DNA from: Membranipora membranacea | Lineage: Eukaryota > Bryozoa > Gymnolaemata > Cheilostomatida > Membraniporidae | Reading direction: 5' to 3' | DNA length: 64,000 nt | Assembly (NCBI GenBank): GCA_914767715.1 | Contig: OU612065.1 | Location: 20,772,001 to 20,836,000 of the forward strand | Part shown: positions 41,401-53,960 of the stretch, one piece after another | How the letters are laid out: each line of letters opens with the position of its first letter | Numbering within the stretch: position 1 is the first letter of the stretch | The notes under the pieces: generated by a model | Seen by the model: the letters and a program-made list of their open reading frames with translations, nothing else | What the model was told of the DNA's origin: nothing | The model's database searches: none | Translations under genes and position numbers: made by a program

Positions 41401-44400
41401 AGAGTTACGGGTCGTGGCTTATGTGCATTGACAGCTATTCTTGATTGAGGACTCTTAGCTTTACTGAAAGTAATTATTGGCTTTTGATAGCACATAGAAC
41501 ACTTCTAACACTGATATGATTAAGATGGTTTGCCTGCATCTGGAACATTTTCTGCAATGACATGCAGCATTACGCACAATCTTTTCCTTTGAATTTCAGC
41601 TGAAAAGATGTCCCAACTCCAAAATCGAATCAGAGATAGATTATTACATAGAGCAACTTGGTCTGGGAGAGAAGAGACATGCATTTGCTAAGACTCTGTC
41701 TGGTGGTCAGAAGAGAAAGTTGTCTGTCGGTATTGCTCTTGTTGGTGATAGTAAGGTGAGTACATTGAATTCCATATCTGGAATAGCATCATTAGCTTTC
41801 TTTTGCAAAACAAAGGGCTTGCAAAAATAGCCAGTCCCTAGTAGCAATCTAGAAATGCCCTAATCATCGACACTGTAGGGGTATAATTACTGTTTGCAAT
41901 TTTGTAAACAAGACAATTTCTCAGGCTAATTATTCATGCTACTAGGGACAGCCAATCAGATAACAGTCAGATGGGTCCCTGTGTTTAGTGTCCTAACTGT
42001 ATAACGCTATGATACTATTTCCATTCTAAGAGAAGAATCTAATTCAGTGGGTGAGTATTAAAGAATCTCAATATCGCTGGAATTTATTCAACAGCTAAGA
42101 GCAATGGTTCTTATCATGAGCCGGTAATGCACACCCTCCCACACAACAACTAAGAGCAATGGTACTTATCATGAGCCGGTAATGTACACCCTCCCACACA
42201 ACAGCTATAGCTTCGATGAAACTTCTATGATATACTACAACTTACACTCACCTTCCGATAATACATACAACTTCTGCTTATCATTATGTTGTAATTATGT
42301 TAGTGTTTGCAAAATCATGATTCCCAGAGCATGTGATATGTTACTCTAGAGGGAACTTACATTAATTTACGCAATAGACGGAAGAATCTATCCCATGATC
42401 AATTCATGTGGACATGATAATTACTGCCCTATATAGATAAATATTGTGGGACATCCTTCATGATAGGTTAGCTGTGGCAGAAAATGGGACATTTAATCAA
42501 CTTCCAAATTCATTCATTCAAATGGTATCTCAATGGTTGATCAAAGTTCATGATGACTCAAGCTCTTGTGATAGCATATGTGATATAACACAAGTGTCAG
42601 GAGGAAATAACTCTTGTGTCATGTTGCTCTGGCAGAAATTAACCATAGCGATACCAAATAGTGAAAATGTCAGAAGAGTTTCGCCAAACTTGTGAAACTG
42701 ATCAGGACCATAATAAACCAAACTCAGGAGTAGGAGGTAGCTCAGTTGGTTAGAATGCCATCTTCAACACGCAAGTGATGAAGGTCGTGGGTTCGAATCC
42801 CACTGCAGTCTATCATCTACTGGTGTTTGGTTAGCCCCCAGATGCGCTCCGACCTGCCTGCAAACTGAGAGTGAGAGTAAACTGGCGCAGACATTGCAGC
42901 CTAGCCATTAAGGCAAAAAATATTTCGCCGCCCATACTTCGAGATGTGGCGAGTGATATGACATCCGGTTTTAATCAAAACTCTTAGAAACATCAACAGT
43001 CTTGCTTGGTTTTGTCTCCATTGATATGTCGGTACTGTATTCATTGCTGATTCTAGCTAAGATGCATGGTGTTAGTAGTTCTGATTGAGGAAATATATAT
43101 TCCATGTTTATTCTGGAGAAGAATAAGTCCTTAGGACTTGTACCCAGAAAACAGAAAAATTAATAAAAATATGGTGTAGAATTAAAAAGACATGTAACTA
43201 AAAATCAAGAACAATGACAGGTAAAATTACTAAGTACACGCAGGCATTAATCAGCAGTAAAACATTACACAAGTTAATACACAATAGCTAGGAAAAGAAA
43301 AGTTAGAACAATGTAGCAGTAGGCTAAAATGAAATGATAAGAACTGACTCATCAATTGAGAAGTTTGAGGACGTGGCTCCGAGTGGCATTTTTGAATGTA
43401 GCAAGGGATTGACTCAGCTTAACATGATTGGGTAATTCGTTAAACTTCTGAGCACCGAAATTAGCTAAGGCAAATCTAAATTTTCCTTGGATAGTCTAAA
43501 CCCAGAACTTTTAGCAAGCCGAGTTTCACTAGTGGAAATGGAAAGTGGAAGTGGAAATGGATTGAAAATTATGTGAACTTGGTCAGATTCTCTGAATTTA
43601 ACAAATCACCCCTGTCGCCATTTATATGTTTGAGAGCACCACCTTTGCAAATGAAATGATCTCTTTTGCTAAGAGTCTGTCAACATTCTGTTACAGATTG
43701 TGATATTGGACGAGCCGACCTCAGGAATGGATCCTTCAGCTAGGAGACACATGTGGGACGTTCTACAGGAACAAAGAAAGGGCAGAACTATGATATTATC
43801 TACACATTTCATGGATGAAGCTGATCATCTGGGAGACAGGATTGCCATCATGAATGATGGTGTCGTGCAGTGCTGTGGCAGTTCTATATTCCTCAAGAAG
43901 AAATACGGTAAGACAATGATCTAATATACTGTTTTACTGAATATGCTTACATTTGAGACATATAAGTACAAATAATATAGATAAAATATATGGCTACCTT
44001 TGTAAGATACTAAAAAGCTGTATGGCTATACCTCACTTTTGCTGCAAAGGTTTACTTTCACATGGTCGGTCTGAAAAATAATCCAATTATCCAATATCAC
44101 AATTTTTTTAAATAACTCACGTCCACGTCCATTTATAGTCTCGATACCCTGTCATACCGTGTGAGAGACCTTGATGTTGCTTGGTTTTTTGGTTCCGGTA
44201 TCAGTACGGGTCTACGGACTGGAACCTGATGGAGGCCAGGAGCATTTGTATTCGGATGCTCTTCCTGACACCACCGTGATCCGCCGGGAATCGAACACGG
44301 GACCTCTCGATTGAAAGACCCATGCGTTACCCATTGCATCTTGGCCGCTTAAATAAGAAAATAAATTGAAATGATATTTTATGACTCTATAATAATAGGT

Positions 44401-47400
44401 GCGGGATACCACATGGTGATGTCAAAGAAACCTGACTGTAATGTAGACCAAGTACACCAGATGCTCACTAAACATATACCAGAAGCTAAACTAGAGAGTA
44501 AGTACTCAATGCTCTTGCAGAGATTATGTTACAAATATTTCTATATTAAGGATGATTGAGCTTCATGGGGTTTATTCTGCGCTGAACAAGTAACTAGCAA
44601 TGTGGTAGATGACATTGGTATACCTCAGAACCAAGTAATATTGGTCTATGCAGAGAATGTGGTACAAATATATCGCTGAATAATTTACTAGCTCACTCAA
44701 ACTAGGCACTCAAAATTCTATATGGAAATGTGGCCGTTGGGTTTTCCTCAGAGCCAGACCTTGAATTTCAATGCCTTGACGGTTCAATGTGTGGTGATAT
44801 TCTACTAAGTCTGATCTTATTTTTAATTATATAGCAACAAAGGAATTCCTACCAATTAATTTTCTGTTGTTTTCATATATTTATATACCTGAGTTTCTCA
44901 TGTAGGTAATGTCGGTGCGGAGTTGTCTTACATTCTACCTGATCACAAAGTAGCTGCGTTCCCTGATATGTTTGCCGAGCTGGAGGAAAACTTGGACAAT
45001 CTTGGTATTCTGGGCTTCGGTGCGTCAGTGACTACAATGGAGGAAGTTTTTATGAAGTGAGTGGGCGATTACATCAATTGACTTCTAGGATGAGTGCTAG
45101 AAACCCAATGTATTTAAAAACAAATCAAATCTCAGTGTGTGCACGAGAGATTTTCTATGTTTCCTTAAACAGAGAAATACCTGTGCTAAGACGAAATTTT
45201 TGTCCACATCTATATATCTGTGGTCGTAAGCCCAGAGACAAAATCATAGCCAGTACCTCAATTATAATATTCCTCTGTTTATGTTTGAAGTGATGTTAGA
45301 CAAAATCATAGTTGGTATCTCAATTATATTCCTCTGTTTGTGTTTTAAGGGTTGGTGAGACGCATCAAACAACTGAAGATGACAAGTATACCAACGAAGC
45401 TGCAGGTACTAAATACTCTAGATTACAAGAAACACTCGATGGCTCCTCTCATGATGACGTTGCGTTGGCCGAACGGCCCAGATTCTCACCAGGTATTTTA
45501 TGCTATCCCAAAATGCAAGCTGGAGTTGCTCACTGTAGATATACCTTGCTGGGCTCAACAACCTGGGTGGATAGTAAATAGTAAAAGATTGCACCAACAA
45601 ATTTGGGTCAACCTACATAAACTAAATTTCAATCTCGTCACTATAAAGATGATTCAACAATTTTAGTGCAAATTTCTTAATTTCTGCAATTATTTAGTTT
45701 TCTTCATGATTGAGCTAATAAAACCTAGTCATAAAACAAATCGCAGGCTTCATCTAATTTGGTGAAGTAAAGATTTTGGGTTTTATTATGGTGTTAATTT
45801 TGATTTTTATGTTAATTTTTATAATCACCAATTTACCCGTATAAAAGTGGTTTTAGTTTTGAGGGAGGAGGAGGACCCACCCAATATGTTGAGCAGCAAT
45901 GTGTACTACAGTGCAGCACTTAAGCTTGTGTTGCTTTCCCATTTACCTCCACTGCTAACAATAATATGCACTCGTAATTTCAGAGATTGATGGTGCTGAA
46001 CATAGCGTCAATCGAGAGACTGCCTTCGGGCAGGGTATAGGTAGGTCATAGATGAAACAGGCAGAATGGCGGATATCTTGATTCAAATTTACCGCAGTTC
46101 AAATCCAGCGAATATATTGTTTTTTTCACGATTCCGAGAAAACTTTCACGAAATCTTTTGTGAAACGTTTTATACTCACTATGCAATTCTGAGTAGTATA
46201 AACTTTCACGAAATGCTATCTGGATATTTGCAAGAGGGTGGTGCACTTCGCCTTGCTAGGCCTGCTCTGATCTGATCAGATATGTCAATGATCTGATATT
46301 TTGGTTAATAAAATCATCAGTGATTGCTATTCTCTCTTCCTCTGCTCGCTAATTTAGTCACTTTTGAAATGGTTTTTGTCTGTTGGTAAAGCTGACAGCA
46401 GATCTGAGCGCTGCAAGGATTGATTGATTATGGGATCATTCTTTTCATTGTCAAAATGGTCACTATGTTGGCTTTTGATTTAGAACTTTTAAAGCAAATC
46501 AAGTGTACCAGCAAATGAACTTCTCATTATTTTGTGACACCAGAGACTATGGATAATATCAATAATCTGCATAGGTCATAATCTCCATGGTCTCTGGTGA
46601 CACTCTATGTAATATGATAAATAATGTTTTTGTTTTATTTTTTTCTGTGTCATGATCATAAGTATAACTTTTACACTTTCAGTGAATCACGCTGTGGAGA
46701 AGAACACTGGATTTACTTTGGCAGTTCAGCAGTTCAAGGCCATGCTACTGAAGAGAATCATATACACATTGCGGAATAAGTTGCTAACACTTTCTCAAAT
46801 TCTCCTACCCCTGGTATTCACTGCGCTCACAATAGCTATCGTCAAATCGCTGCCAACCAACAATGGAAGTGCTGATAAGCTGCCGTTTGACTTGGACATG
46901 TATGGTCAAACTACAGTAAGTCTACATACTCACATTTCTCAAGTGAGAGGATAATTTGAAAGCAAATGCCGAATGCAAAGAGGTTCACATACTGTATCAC
47001 AGCTGCCCTATTATGTAATCTTGAAAAAAATTGAATAAATGAAATGAAATCAATTGTGGCTTTGTTCTCAAATTCATCACCATGTGGATGTTGCTTACAT
47101 AACATAATTTGGCGTGCCACCATAGGCGCTAACATCCTTTTATTGTGCAATACAAAATTAAATGCGTGTTTCAGGAGTACTACAGTAGTGGACTACCTGG
47201 ATCGATGAGCGAAAGTGTCTCTAACCAGTTCGGTAAACTCTTCTCTAAGTCAGATAAACAGACAGCTAAACTGGTTGACTATCCGGCTGATGAGATACTT
47301 AATATAGCAGAGAATGTCAGCATGAAGGTGTGGTACTAGCCTTAGTCAGCTGACGCTAGCCTTGTCACACGGTCAGAAAAGTGGCTGCGTGTTGTGACGT

Positions 47401-50400
47401 AATCAGGTTTTTGGTATAATTCTAGAGTGCTCAGTCTAATTTAGAAAACTGCTACTGCTGGTTTATTATCAAAAACCTGATTCCGTCGCAATCACTTTAA
47501 TGCTATTTTTTAAGCCACAGTACAAGTTAACCCAGAAATTATATGAGCAATTTAGCATCAAATATATCCTGCTTTCATGCTTCTTGGCCTTGAATGAGAA
47601 TGTTCACAATTTTGACTTTTCATGAATTATGGCGTGCATGTTTATTTTTTAACGTCATATCTGTTTTCAGGAGTACAACTTTAACTTGATCATGGCAGCC
47701 GACTACGATTCAAATCGTAACACAAACAACACAGACGCTACCATCATGTTCAATGCCCAACCGTACCACGGAGCTCCAACGGCAATACTTTACGCAGATA
47801 CAGCTCTGCTTAGAGCTTTCACCAACGAATCCTACAGCTTTGCTGCTTCTATACATCCGCTAAACCAATCAACATTCTCCAAAATCCAAAGTCTACTGAG
47901 TGATTTCAACTTCAATTCATTCGCTTACTCGTCTAACCTGATGTTTGGTTTCTCGTTTGTGGCTTCCAGCTTCGTTGTCTTTCTCATTACTGAACGAGCC
48001 AGGTTTGTATAACATTTACGGCATTTTGGAATACTCCCGTTGACAATAAATGCTCTGTCAGAACTGTAAATCGAAATGTCTATCTGCATTCTTTTGACTC
48101 TAATCAAAAGCATTTACACATTTTAGTTTCCATTGGAGAACTTATTTGGAACCAAAACTTGGGCCGATAAATGCTGAAGCCTTGCATTCAGCAAATGCTA
48201 CCCTGATCTGACTTGCCTAGTTCCGTTACTAACTGCACTCCTTTTGCATGATCATGTTTGGTCCAGCTCATAGCTGCTCCTCACCCACTGATGAGTCACC
48301 ACTCTCTAATCAGTAGAGAAGGAGCAACTCCAGAGCTAAAGACAACTGCAGGCAAATTGTATCAAACTTTATTTTTTCTTTCACAATGTGATCCTCAACA
48401 ACTTATCATCTCTTACTTATAGGAGGATAAAGCACAGTCAGATAGTTAGTGGAGTGAAATGGTACAACTTCTGGCTTTCAACTTTCACATGGGATTTTAT
48501 TAACTTTCTAATACCTGCGCTTCTCACAGTCTGCATGTATGCAATAGCTGATGTAAAAAATCTCGCAGGTGAGTTGGTTTTTCACAATGACTATATATTT
48601 AAGCAAATGAATTCTGCAGTTTTGATGACACTACAAAGATTTCATGTATATGGCTGGGGTTTTAGTATATTGTGTTATCATTATTGAGATGTGATGCTCT
48701 CTCTAAATGAAAGGGATCTTGTCATGTCTATACCAATTTGTCCAGACTGGTGTGCACCTTACAAATTATGCCCTCTGGCCTCTCTTTTATTTCAGACATT
48801 GAACACGGAAACAAGCAGCCTCTATATTTGATAGTGTTATTGTTGATGTATGGACTTGCATTCCTTCCTCTCATGTACCTAATGCAGTTCTTCTTCACTG
48901 GACCTGCCACGGGTTACGTTGTCTTAGCTTTCTTTAACCTGCTTACAGGTAAGACTTCATACGTTACATCACTGAATCTTCATTGATTCATAGCCCATTT
49001 TCTCTGAGCAAGGAGTAAAAGAGTCCCTTTTCTATGCTAGGGAAGTTAATTATAGCTAGCTTAGGTGGGAGCTTAAAATGTACCGAGAGTGAGTAAATGT
49101 TAGCTAGCAATAAATTTCACCATTTCAAGCGTATTCAAAAAGGTGAAATTTCCTGCGAATGCTAGTTCTGTCACTTATTATTTCAAACATATAAATAGAA
49201 ATCCCCCGAATCTGACTTGTGTGCGGCAGTTAAATTAAAAGGTTTCATGCGCCAGGATTATAAAACTCTATGCTGAATAAAAATGCATTTACTAGCAAGT
49301 TTAATAATGTTGCTAGCACAATTCATTTGGTGAAAATGAACAATCAGAAAAAGTTTCAAGATGACCTCTATCATCAATCTCTCTGTTTCAGGCTCATTTC
49401 CACAACTGGTTGTAACAATTTTGAAAGCCATAGAGTCAACCAAAGATGCTGCAAAGGTTGTAGACTGGGCATTCATAGCCCTACTTCCCAACTATAACAT
49501 GGGTTCTGGAATTTCCAACCTCTTTACTAACTATCAATACATGGACCTTTGTCAGTGGAAGCTTCCAGAACAGCTTAACATGACAGGCGGAAAGGATTCC
49601 TTGGATAAATACTGTGCTACTCGAAAGGACCCCTTCGCATGCTGCCCAGGTAAAGTTTGGTCTAATGGTGTCCCTGACATCATTGCTCTTAATAACTTCA
49701 CTCCATTGAATTCCATATCTGGAATAGCATCATTAGCTTTCTTTTGCAAAACAAAGGGCTTGCATAAATAGCCAGTCCCTAGTAGCAATCTAGAAATGCC
49801 CTAATCATCGACACTGTAGGGGTATAATTACTGTTTGCAATTTTGTAAACAAGACAATTTCTCAGGCTAATTATTCATGCTACTAGGGACAGCCAATCAG
49901 ATAACAGTCAGATGGGTCCCTGTGTTTAGTGTCCTAACCGTATAACGCTATGATACTATTTCCATTCTAAGAGAAGAATCTAATTCAGTGCTTCACTCTA
50001 ATAACCTAATAATTTTACAGGGTCTCTGCGCACGCTATTCATCTAAATTCCTGCCTTTTCTAAATTCCCCAGGATAAATTTGCAGCACTGTTACTACCAT
50101 ATAGTTGATGTTACATGAGGAAACGCCCAAGATATTCAAACTTAGTCATTCACTTGCTGCTGTTAGCTTATGGACTAAATCATATAACCAGGTGGTCAGG
50201 GATCCCAATATGTGTTTATTTAGCCTTGTCACGTGGCTAGTTTTTTTTTTTTTTGGGGGTGAAAAAAAGTAGCCACACAAGGCTTGTGTTAATTGTTCAG
50301 CCTTGAAATACATTCAAGGCATTGTCACATCCGAAATTATTTTCATTTAACTTATTTGTTATTACGCAGACAACTGTGGAGATCAATGCCTGGGTTACCA

Positions 50401-53400
50401 GGAGGATTACTTCGCTTGGGAAAGCCTGGGTATTGGACGATCCTTGACGTTCCTGTTCGTTCAGACGGTGTTGTACTGGTCCATAATAGTAATTATTGAA
50501 ACCAAAGTGATGGTTCGACTGTTCTACGCATGCAGACCCAAAATATATGTCGACCGGAGTGAGGATGAAAGGTAAGCTAGGCCCCTGATGCACACTGAGC
50601 ATGTGATATACCCTTACATGTGTAACCCTTATATACAGCAAGAATCATTTCATGTAGATGAAGTATCTTCACAAGGAAATTGAAGTGAACACCCAATGTC
50701 AAATTATAAAATCAAGTTGGTAGGCATTAGGCGCTTAGGTCGGATTGACACTTATGATCAGAGATACACATGTCTATGGTGTAATATCACAGTCAATGCG
50801 TCCCTAAATCCTAAGTTTGGGAAGTCCTTCTACAAATGAGCACGTTAATGGACAATCCTGAAGCTTAGTATTCTTATTATCATGACTGCATCCATGGTGC
50901 CGGCACCTTTCAAACGGTAAAGAGGTGTTCATCCAATGAAACTAAAACGGATTGCTCGATCTCGCCATCCACAAATAAAGGATTAGTTGGCTGCGCTCGG
51001 TAGCAAGCCTTTGATTCTTAGTTCATTATTTTCCTTTAAAGTCAACCAGTTAATCTTCTTAGTTCCACCCTCAAAATAGCTGAAAACCTTTTAAGATATT
51101 TGGGATATTGTTGCACAGTGATGACGTTGAGGATGATGACGTCACTAGAGAGAGACAGAAGATCGAGATGAACACAGCTACCGCATCAGCTCAGCAGAAT
51201 CAGGTCGTCATCTCCGGTCTCACCAAATACTTTGGTGAAAAAACCGCTGTTGATGACATGTATGTGGCTATACCTAAAGGAGAGTGCTTCGGCTTGTTAG
51301 GTGAGTTAAATCGTAAAGTCTTTATCTGACTTGCAATATATATATATATATATATCTTTACTTGCATATATATATGTATATGTGTGTATCAGTAGGAGAC
51401 CTGAGGGTGCTTGGGGCTGGAACAATCAACAATGAAAGCTCCCCCAGTGGGACTCGAACCCACAACTCCTGCGGCACTAATTGCCTGGCAGTGAATAGCA
51501 AGCGCGCTAAACGATTGATTGCGCCATCTCACCATCCCCAAAAGAGAATGGGTCGATGGCGCTAATTAGATAGCCCGCTATTCACTACTCGGAGTTGTGT
51601 TCTCTCATCCCACAGCACATTCCAATCCACCAATGCCACCCTATGAAACACAGCGTACGTGTTAGGGTTATTGGCCTTACATGGCCCATTGCTGGGATTT
51701 GCGGATCAAGTCACTTGTACATATGAGATCAGAAACAAACAAAAATAAATGGTAAAACTTATTTTATAAAATATTTCTGTATGGAATTCAATGGTTACTG
51801 CTGATTGGAATGTTTCTACCGAGATTACGTTATCGGAAATGGAGGGGGGATTATATGTCTCTAAGGGGGTATTGACTGATGATGAATTACCAGAACAATC
51901 ATAATTTGAAAATAATCTGCAACTATCATGATGAAATGTCAATCGGTTAAAACTAAATTTGATTCTTAGCCTGGTGAGATGTACATTTGTTTAAAGTCTT
52001 AATTAACCTTCTGCAGGTGTTAATGGTGCTGGTAAAACCACAACATTCAAGATGCTCACTGGGGATGAGACGATATCTGGAGGTACAGCCTTCATGGATG
52101 GAATGAATATAAGAACAGATATCCATCAAGTACAAAAGTCTATGGGCTACTGCCCTCAGTTTGACGCACTGATTGATCAGATGACTGGTGAGGAGATGTT
52201 ATACATGTACGCCAGACTGAGAGGTGTACCTGAGCCTAATATACCTGGTATTGTAGATGATCTGCTTACTTCCCTACTCCTCAATAAACACAGGAAGAAA
52301 AAAACCAAAGAATACAGGTATGTTTGCGGACTTGAGATTTTCAAAGACAGGGCTAAAGAGGCCGATTCAACTTAGAGAGACATCTTTCAAAAGAAAGGCC
52401 ACTTGGAATTTCTGCTTTGTCTTTCCGGGATCTTGCTGCGTTGGTTTCACACTATAAATTCTGTTCATATATTTTAGTAGTTTATGTCCAAAATTCAGTT
52501 TTTTTATCATGTTCCAGACAAAAGATCTATTTTGCTTAGTTCGCATAACTGACATGTTGATCTGCATGCGGTATCTAAGTCTTGCCGATCAATTATCAGG
52601 TGGAGATAACTTCTTTTGAGATTTATTCCACTGTTGTATTCGTTTAGTGGGGGAAATAAGAGAAAGTTGAGCACAGCTATAGCTTTGATGGGAGATCCCC
52701 CGATTGTGTTCCTGGATGAACCAACAACAGGAATGGATCCTATAGCTAAAAGAATGCTATGGGAGACTTTATCTAAAGTCAGAGATAGTGGAAAAACTCT
52801 TATACTCACAACTCATAGGTTTGTTTATTATGTTGATACATTATACAACTAAGAATATGGCTTGTTGCTGATTTAAATAAATGGGGCCAAAAGTTTGTGT
52901 GAATTGGTCATCACAACTTCTCATTTGATCAGCAAAACAGTTTAAGCAACAGGATCTAGAGGACACATTTTTCACTCTTGCCATTAGATTTGCTCCTAAA
53001 TTCATAATAAGTTGTTCTAGCTTAACGCAAAGCCGGAATTGGAATTATACAATGTTTAAGTTTGAATAGCTGATCTTTGGCTACATTAATATCTCTTATA
53101 TTTACAGCATGGAAGAATGTGAGGCCCTATGTACTAGGATGGCTATAATGGTGAACGGAAAATATAGATGTCTGGGCAGCACACAGCATCTTAAGAACAA
53201 ATTTGGAGCTGGATACACTTTGATAGCTCGAGTCAGCTATCCCGACGGTGGTGGTATGCCTAATATACAGGCTGTGCAAACTTTTGTGGAGGAGAAATTT
53301 CCAGGATCTATTCTGAAGGATAAGCATCAGAACCTTGTTCAGGTAGGATACACTCAAATGCTACACATATACACATATACACATATACACATATACCGCA

Positions 53401-53960
53401 AAACCCCCGTAATAAAATCACCAGACTTATAAGTGAATTGCCGTGTTTTCAAAAATAATTTTTTTCTTATTTACAAGTAACCTCTGTGATCAATCTTTAC
53501 ACTTATAAGTGACTATCTATGGCCAACAAAAAGGAAGACATGATTCAGATACAGGTCGTGTCTACATATTTCACTTAATAAATCACCTTCATTTACAAGC
53601 CTGGTGACTTCGTTACAAGGTTTTTTTTACCACCCGAGTATTACAGGTTGACAAAAAATAATATCATCATTGATGATTACTGGTTTGAGACTTTTCAATT
53701 TTACATTGTAGTATCAAGTACCCAAGGAAGAGGTCTCCTGGGCCAACCTCTTCCGTACTCTAGAGGAGAACAAGAAAGAGCTACAGATTGAGGATTATTT
53801 AGTGAGCCAAACTTCTTTAGAACAAGTATTTATATACTTTGCCAGAGCGCAAATTGACCCAATAGAAGTAACGGCTGGATGCCGCAGCAAACTTAATCAA
53901 TGCTGTTTCTGCTGTGATGCTGAATACATTAAAGCGTCTTCAGCCAATATGGGGACTTAG
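35488..53960 (+). CDS. Full-size ABC transporter of subfamily A (ABCA3-like)
   Basis: 29 coding exons encode 1794 aa: 35488-35842, 35998-36157, 36383-36513, 36963-37219, 37513-37635, 37990-38110, 38607-38780, 39227-39408, 39727-39918, 40323-40425, 41207-41361, 41600-41755, 43697-43907, 44399-44497, 44906-45056, 45350-45492, 45984-46040, 46683-46915, 47175-47327, 47671-48002, 48423-48568, 48796-48948, 49392-49649, 50370-50571, 51119-51300, 52017-52317, 52648-52818, 53108-53342, 53712-53960. All phases close and introns are GT-AG. Order: TM1 (about 23-42), short outer domain, five TMs, NBD1 with GHNGAGKTT (about 585-593), LSGGQ (684-688), VILDEP and STH. Then come TM7 (about 953-975), a second outer domain, a TM bundle, and NBD2 with GVNGAGKTT (1477-1485), YSGGN (the usual ABCA variant), [12 protein letters not shown] and TTH. 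The short first outer domain and length resemble ABCA3 more than ABCA1. Lipid export or flipping in endomembranes is the family role; the substrate is unknown. Confidence 0.95.
38809..39006. mobile_element. MITE of about 198 bp in ABCA intron 7
   Basis: The ends GGGGGGTCTTTC and GAAAGACCCCCC are inverted copies, with further imperfect pairing inwards (TCAATT / AATTGA). No clear target duplication was found. It has no coding capacity. Confidence 0.6.
41755..41762. repeat. Target-site duplication of MITE copy 1, overlapping a splice donor
   Basis: GGTGAGTA, identical to 42050-42057. The first G is the last base of ABCA exon 12 and GTGAGTA is its splice donor. Confidence 0.92.
41763..42049. mobile_element. 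287-bp hAT-like MITE, copy 1, at the exon 12 donor
   Basis: The ends are CATTGAATT and AATTCAGTG (imperfect inverted pair), with the 8-bp duplication GGTGAGTA on both sides. It matches copy 2 at 49704-49990 over all 287 bp with about two differences that I could see. An inner inverted pair GTCCCTAGTAGCA (41834-41846 / 41937-41949), flanked by AGCCA, suggests an older MITE nested in the founder. It is non-coding. Confidence 0.92.
42089..42210. repeat. Tandem duplication, 55-bp unit, two copies
   Basis: Units at 42089-42143 and 42144-42198, plus a partial third start. Each reads CAAC(A)GCTAAGAGCAATGG through to CACCCTCCCACA. They differ at only a few positions, so the event is recent. It lies in ABCA intron 12. 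Confidence 0.88.
42728..42965 (+). mobile_element. tRNA-derived SINE in ABCA intron 12
   Basis: The head holds a near-consensus polymerase III A box (TAGCTCAGTTGGTTAG, from about 42738) and a perfect B box GGTTCGAATCC (42790-42800). It continues into an unrelated GC-rich body (GATGCGCTCCGACCTGCCTG and on) to about 42965. Acceptor and D-stem pairing is poor, so it is a SINE rather than a tRNA gene. Confidence 0.78.
44110..44352 (-). mobile_element. tRNA-derived SINE in ABCA intron 13
   Basis: The minus strand has an A-box-like AAGATGCAATGGGTAACGC and a B box GTTCGATTCCC (44286-44296). The body contains GTGTCAGGAAGAGCATCCG, a phrase found in the bodies of several invertebrate and fish SINEs. 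It belongs to a different family from the intron 12 copy. Confidence 0.75.
45237..45349 (+). repeat. Tandem duplication covering the exon 16 splice acceptor
   Basis: Two copies of about 53 bp, 45237-45290 and 45298-45349, start AGACAAAATCATAG and end in a pyrimidine-rich stretch plus AAG. The second supplies the acceptor that keeps the ABCA frame (AAG then GTTGGTGAG). Use of the first would read into a TAA within the second copy. Confidence 0.8.
46532..46604. repeat. Hairpin repeat in ABCA intron 17
   Basis: GTGACACCAGAGACTATGGA and TCCATGGTCTCTGGTGACAC are inverted arms of 20 bp with one mismatch, around about 30 bp. Probably a small foldback element or MITE. Confidence 0.7.
49696..49703. 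repeat. Target-site duplication of MITE copy 2
   Basis: CTTCACTC, identical to 49991-49998 on the other side of the element. Confidence 0.9.
49704..49990. mobile_element. 287-bp hAT-like MITE, copy 2, in ABCA intron 23
   Basis: Nearly identical to copy 1 at 41763-42049 (A/T and T/C differences seen at two sites), with its own perfect 8-bp duplication CTTCACTC. The separate duplications show two independent insertions, not a duplicated gene segment. It begins 55 bp after the exon 23 donor. Confidence 0.93.
50221..50284. repeat. Short hairpin element in ABCA intron 23
   Basis: AGCCTTGTCACGTGGCTA and TAGCCACACAAGGCT are inverted arms around a T-rich and A-rich loop. A related single arm occurs at about 47360-47378. 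No clear target duplication was found. Confidence 0.55.
51330..51550 (-). mobile_element. tRNA-like SINE in ABCA intron 25
   Basis: On the minus strand the head reads GAGATGGCGCAATCAATCG, then TTAGCGCGCTTG (A-box region) and GGTTCGAGTCCC (B box, 51449-51460). The body ends in an AT dinucleotide tail at about 51336-51384. The polarity of head and tail supports a SINE. Confidence 0.72.

Noticed and set aside
42738-42812. A functional tRNA gene in ABCA intron 12
   Set aside because: The A and B boxes are excellent, but acceptor and D-stem pairing is poor and the sequence runs on into a SINE body.
49650-49771. Extension of ABCA exon 23 through an open frame into the MITE
   Set aside because: A GTAAAG donor at 49650 joins in phase to the conserved [14 protein letters not shown] exon at 50370, whereas the extended frame ends in transposon sequence.
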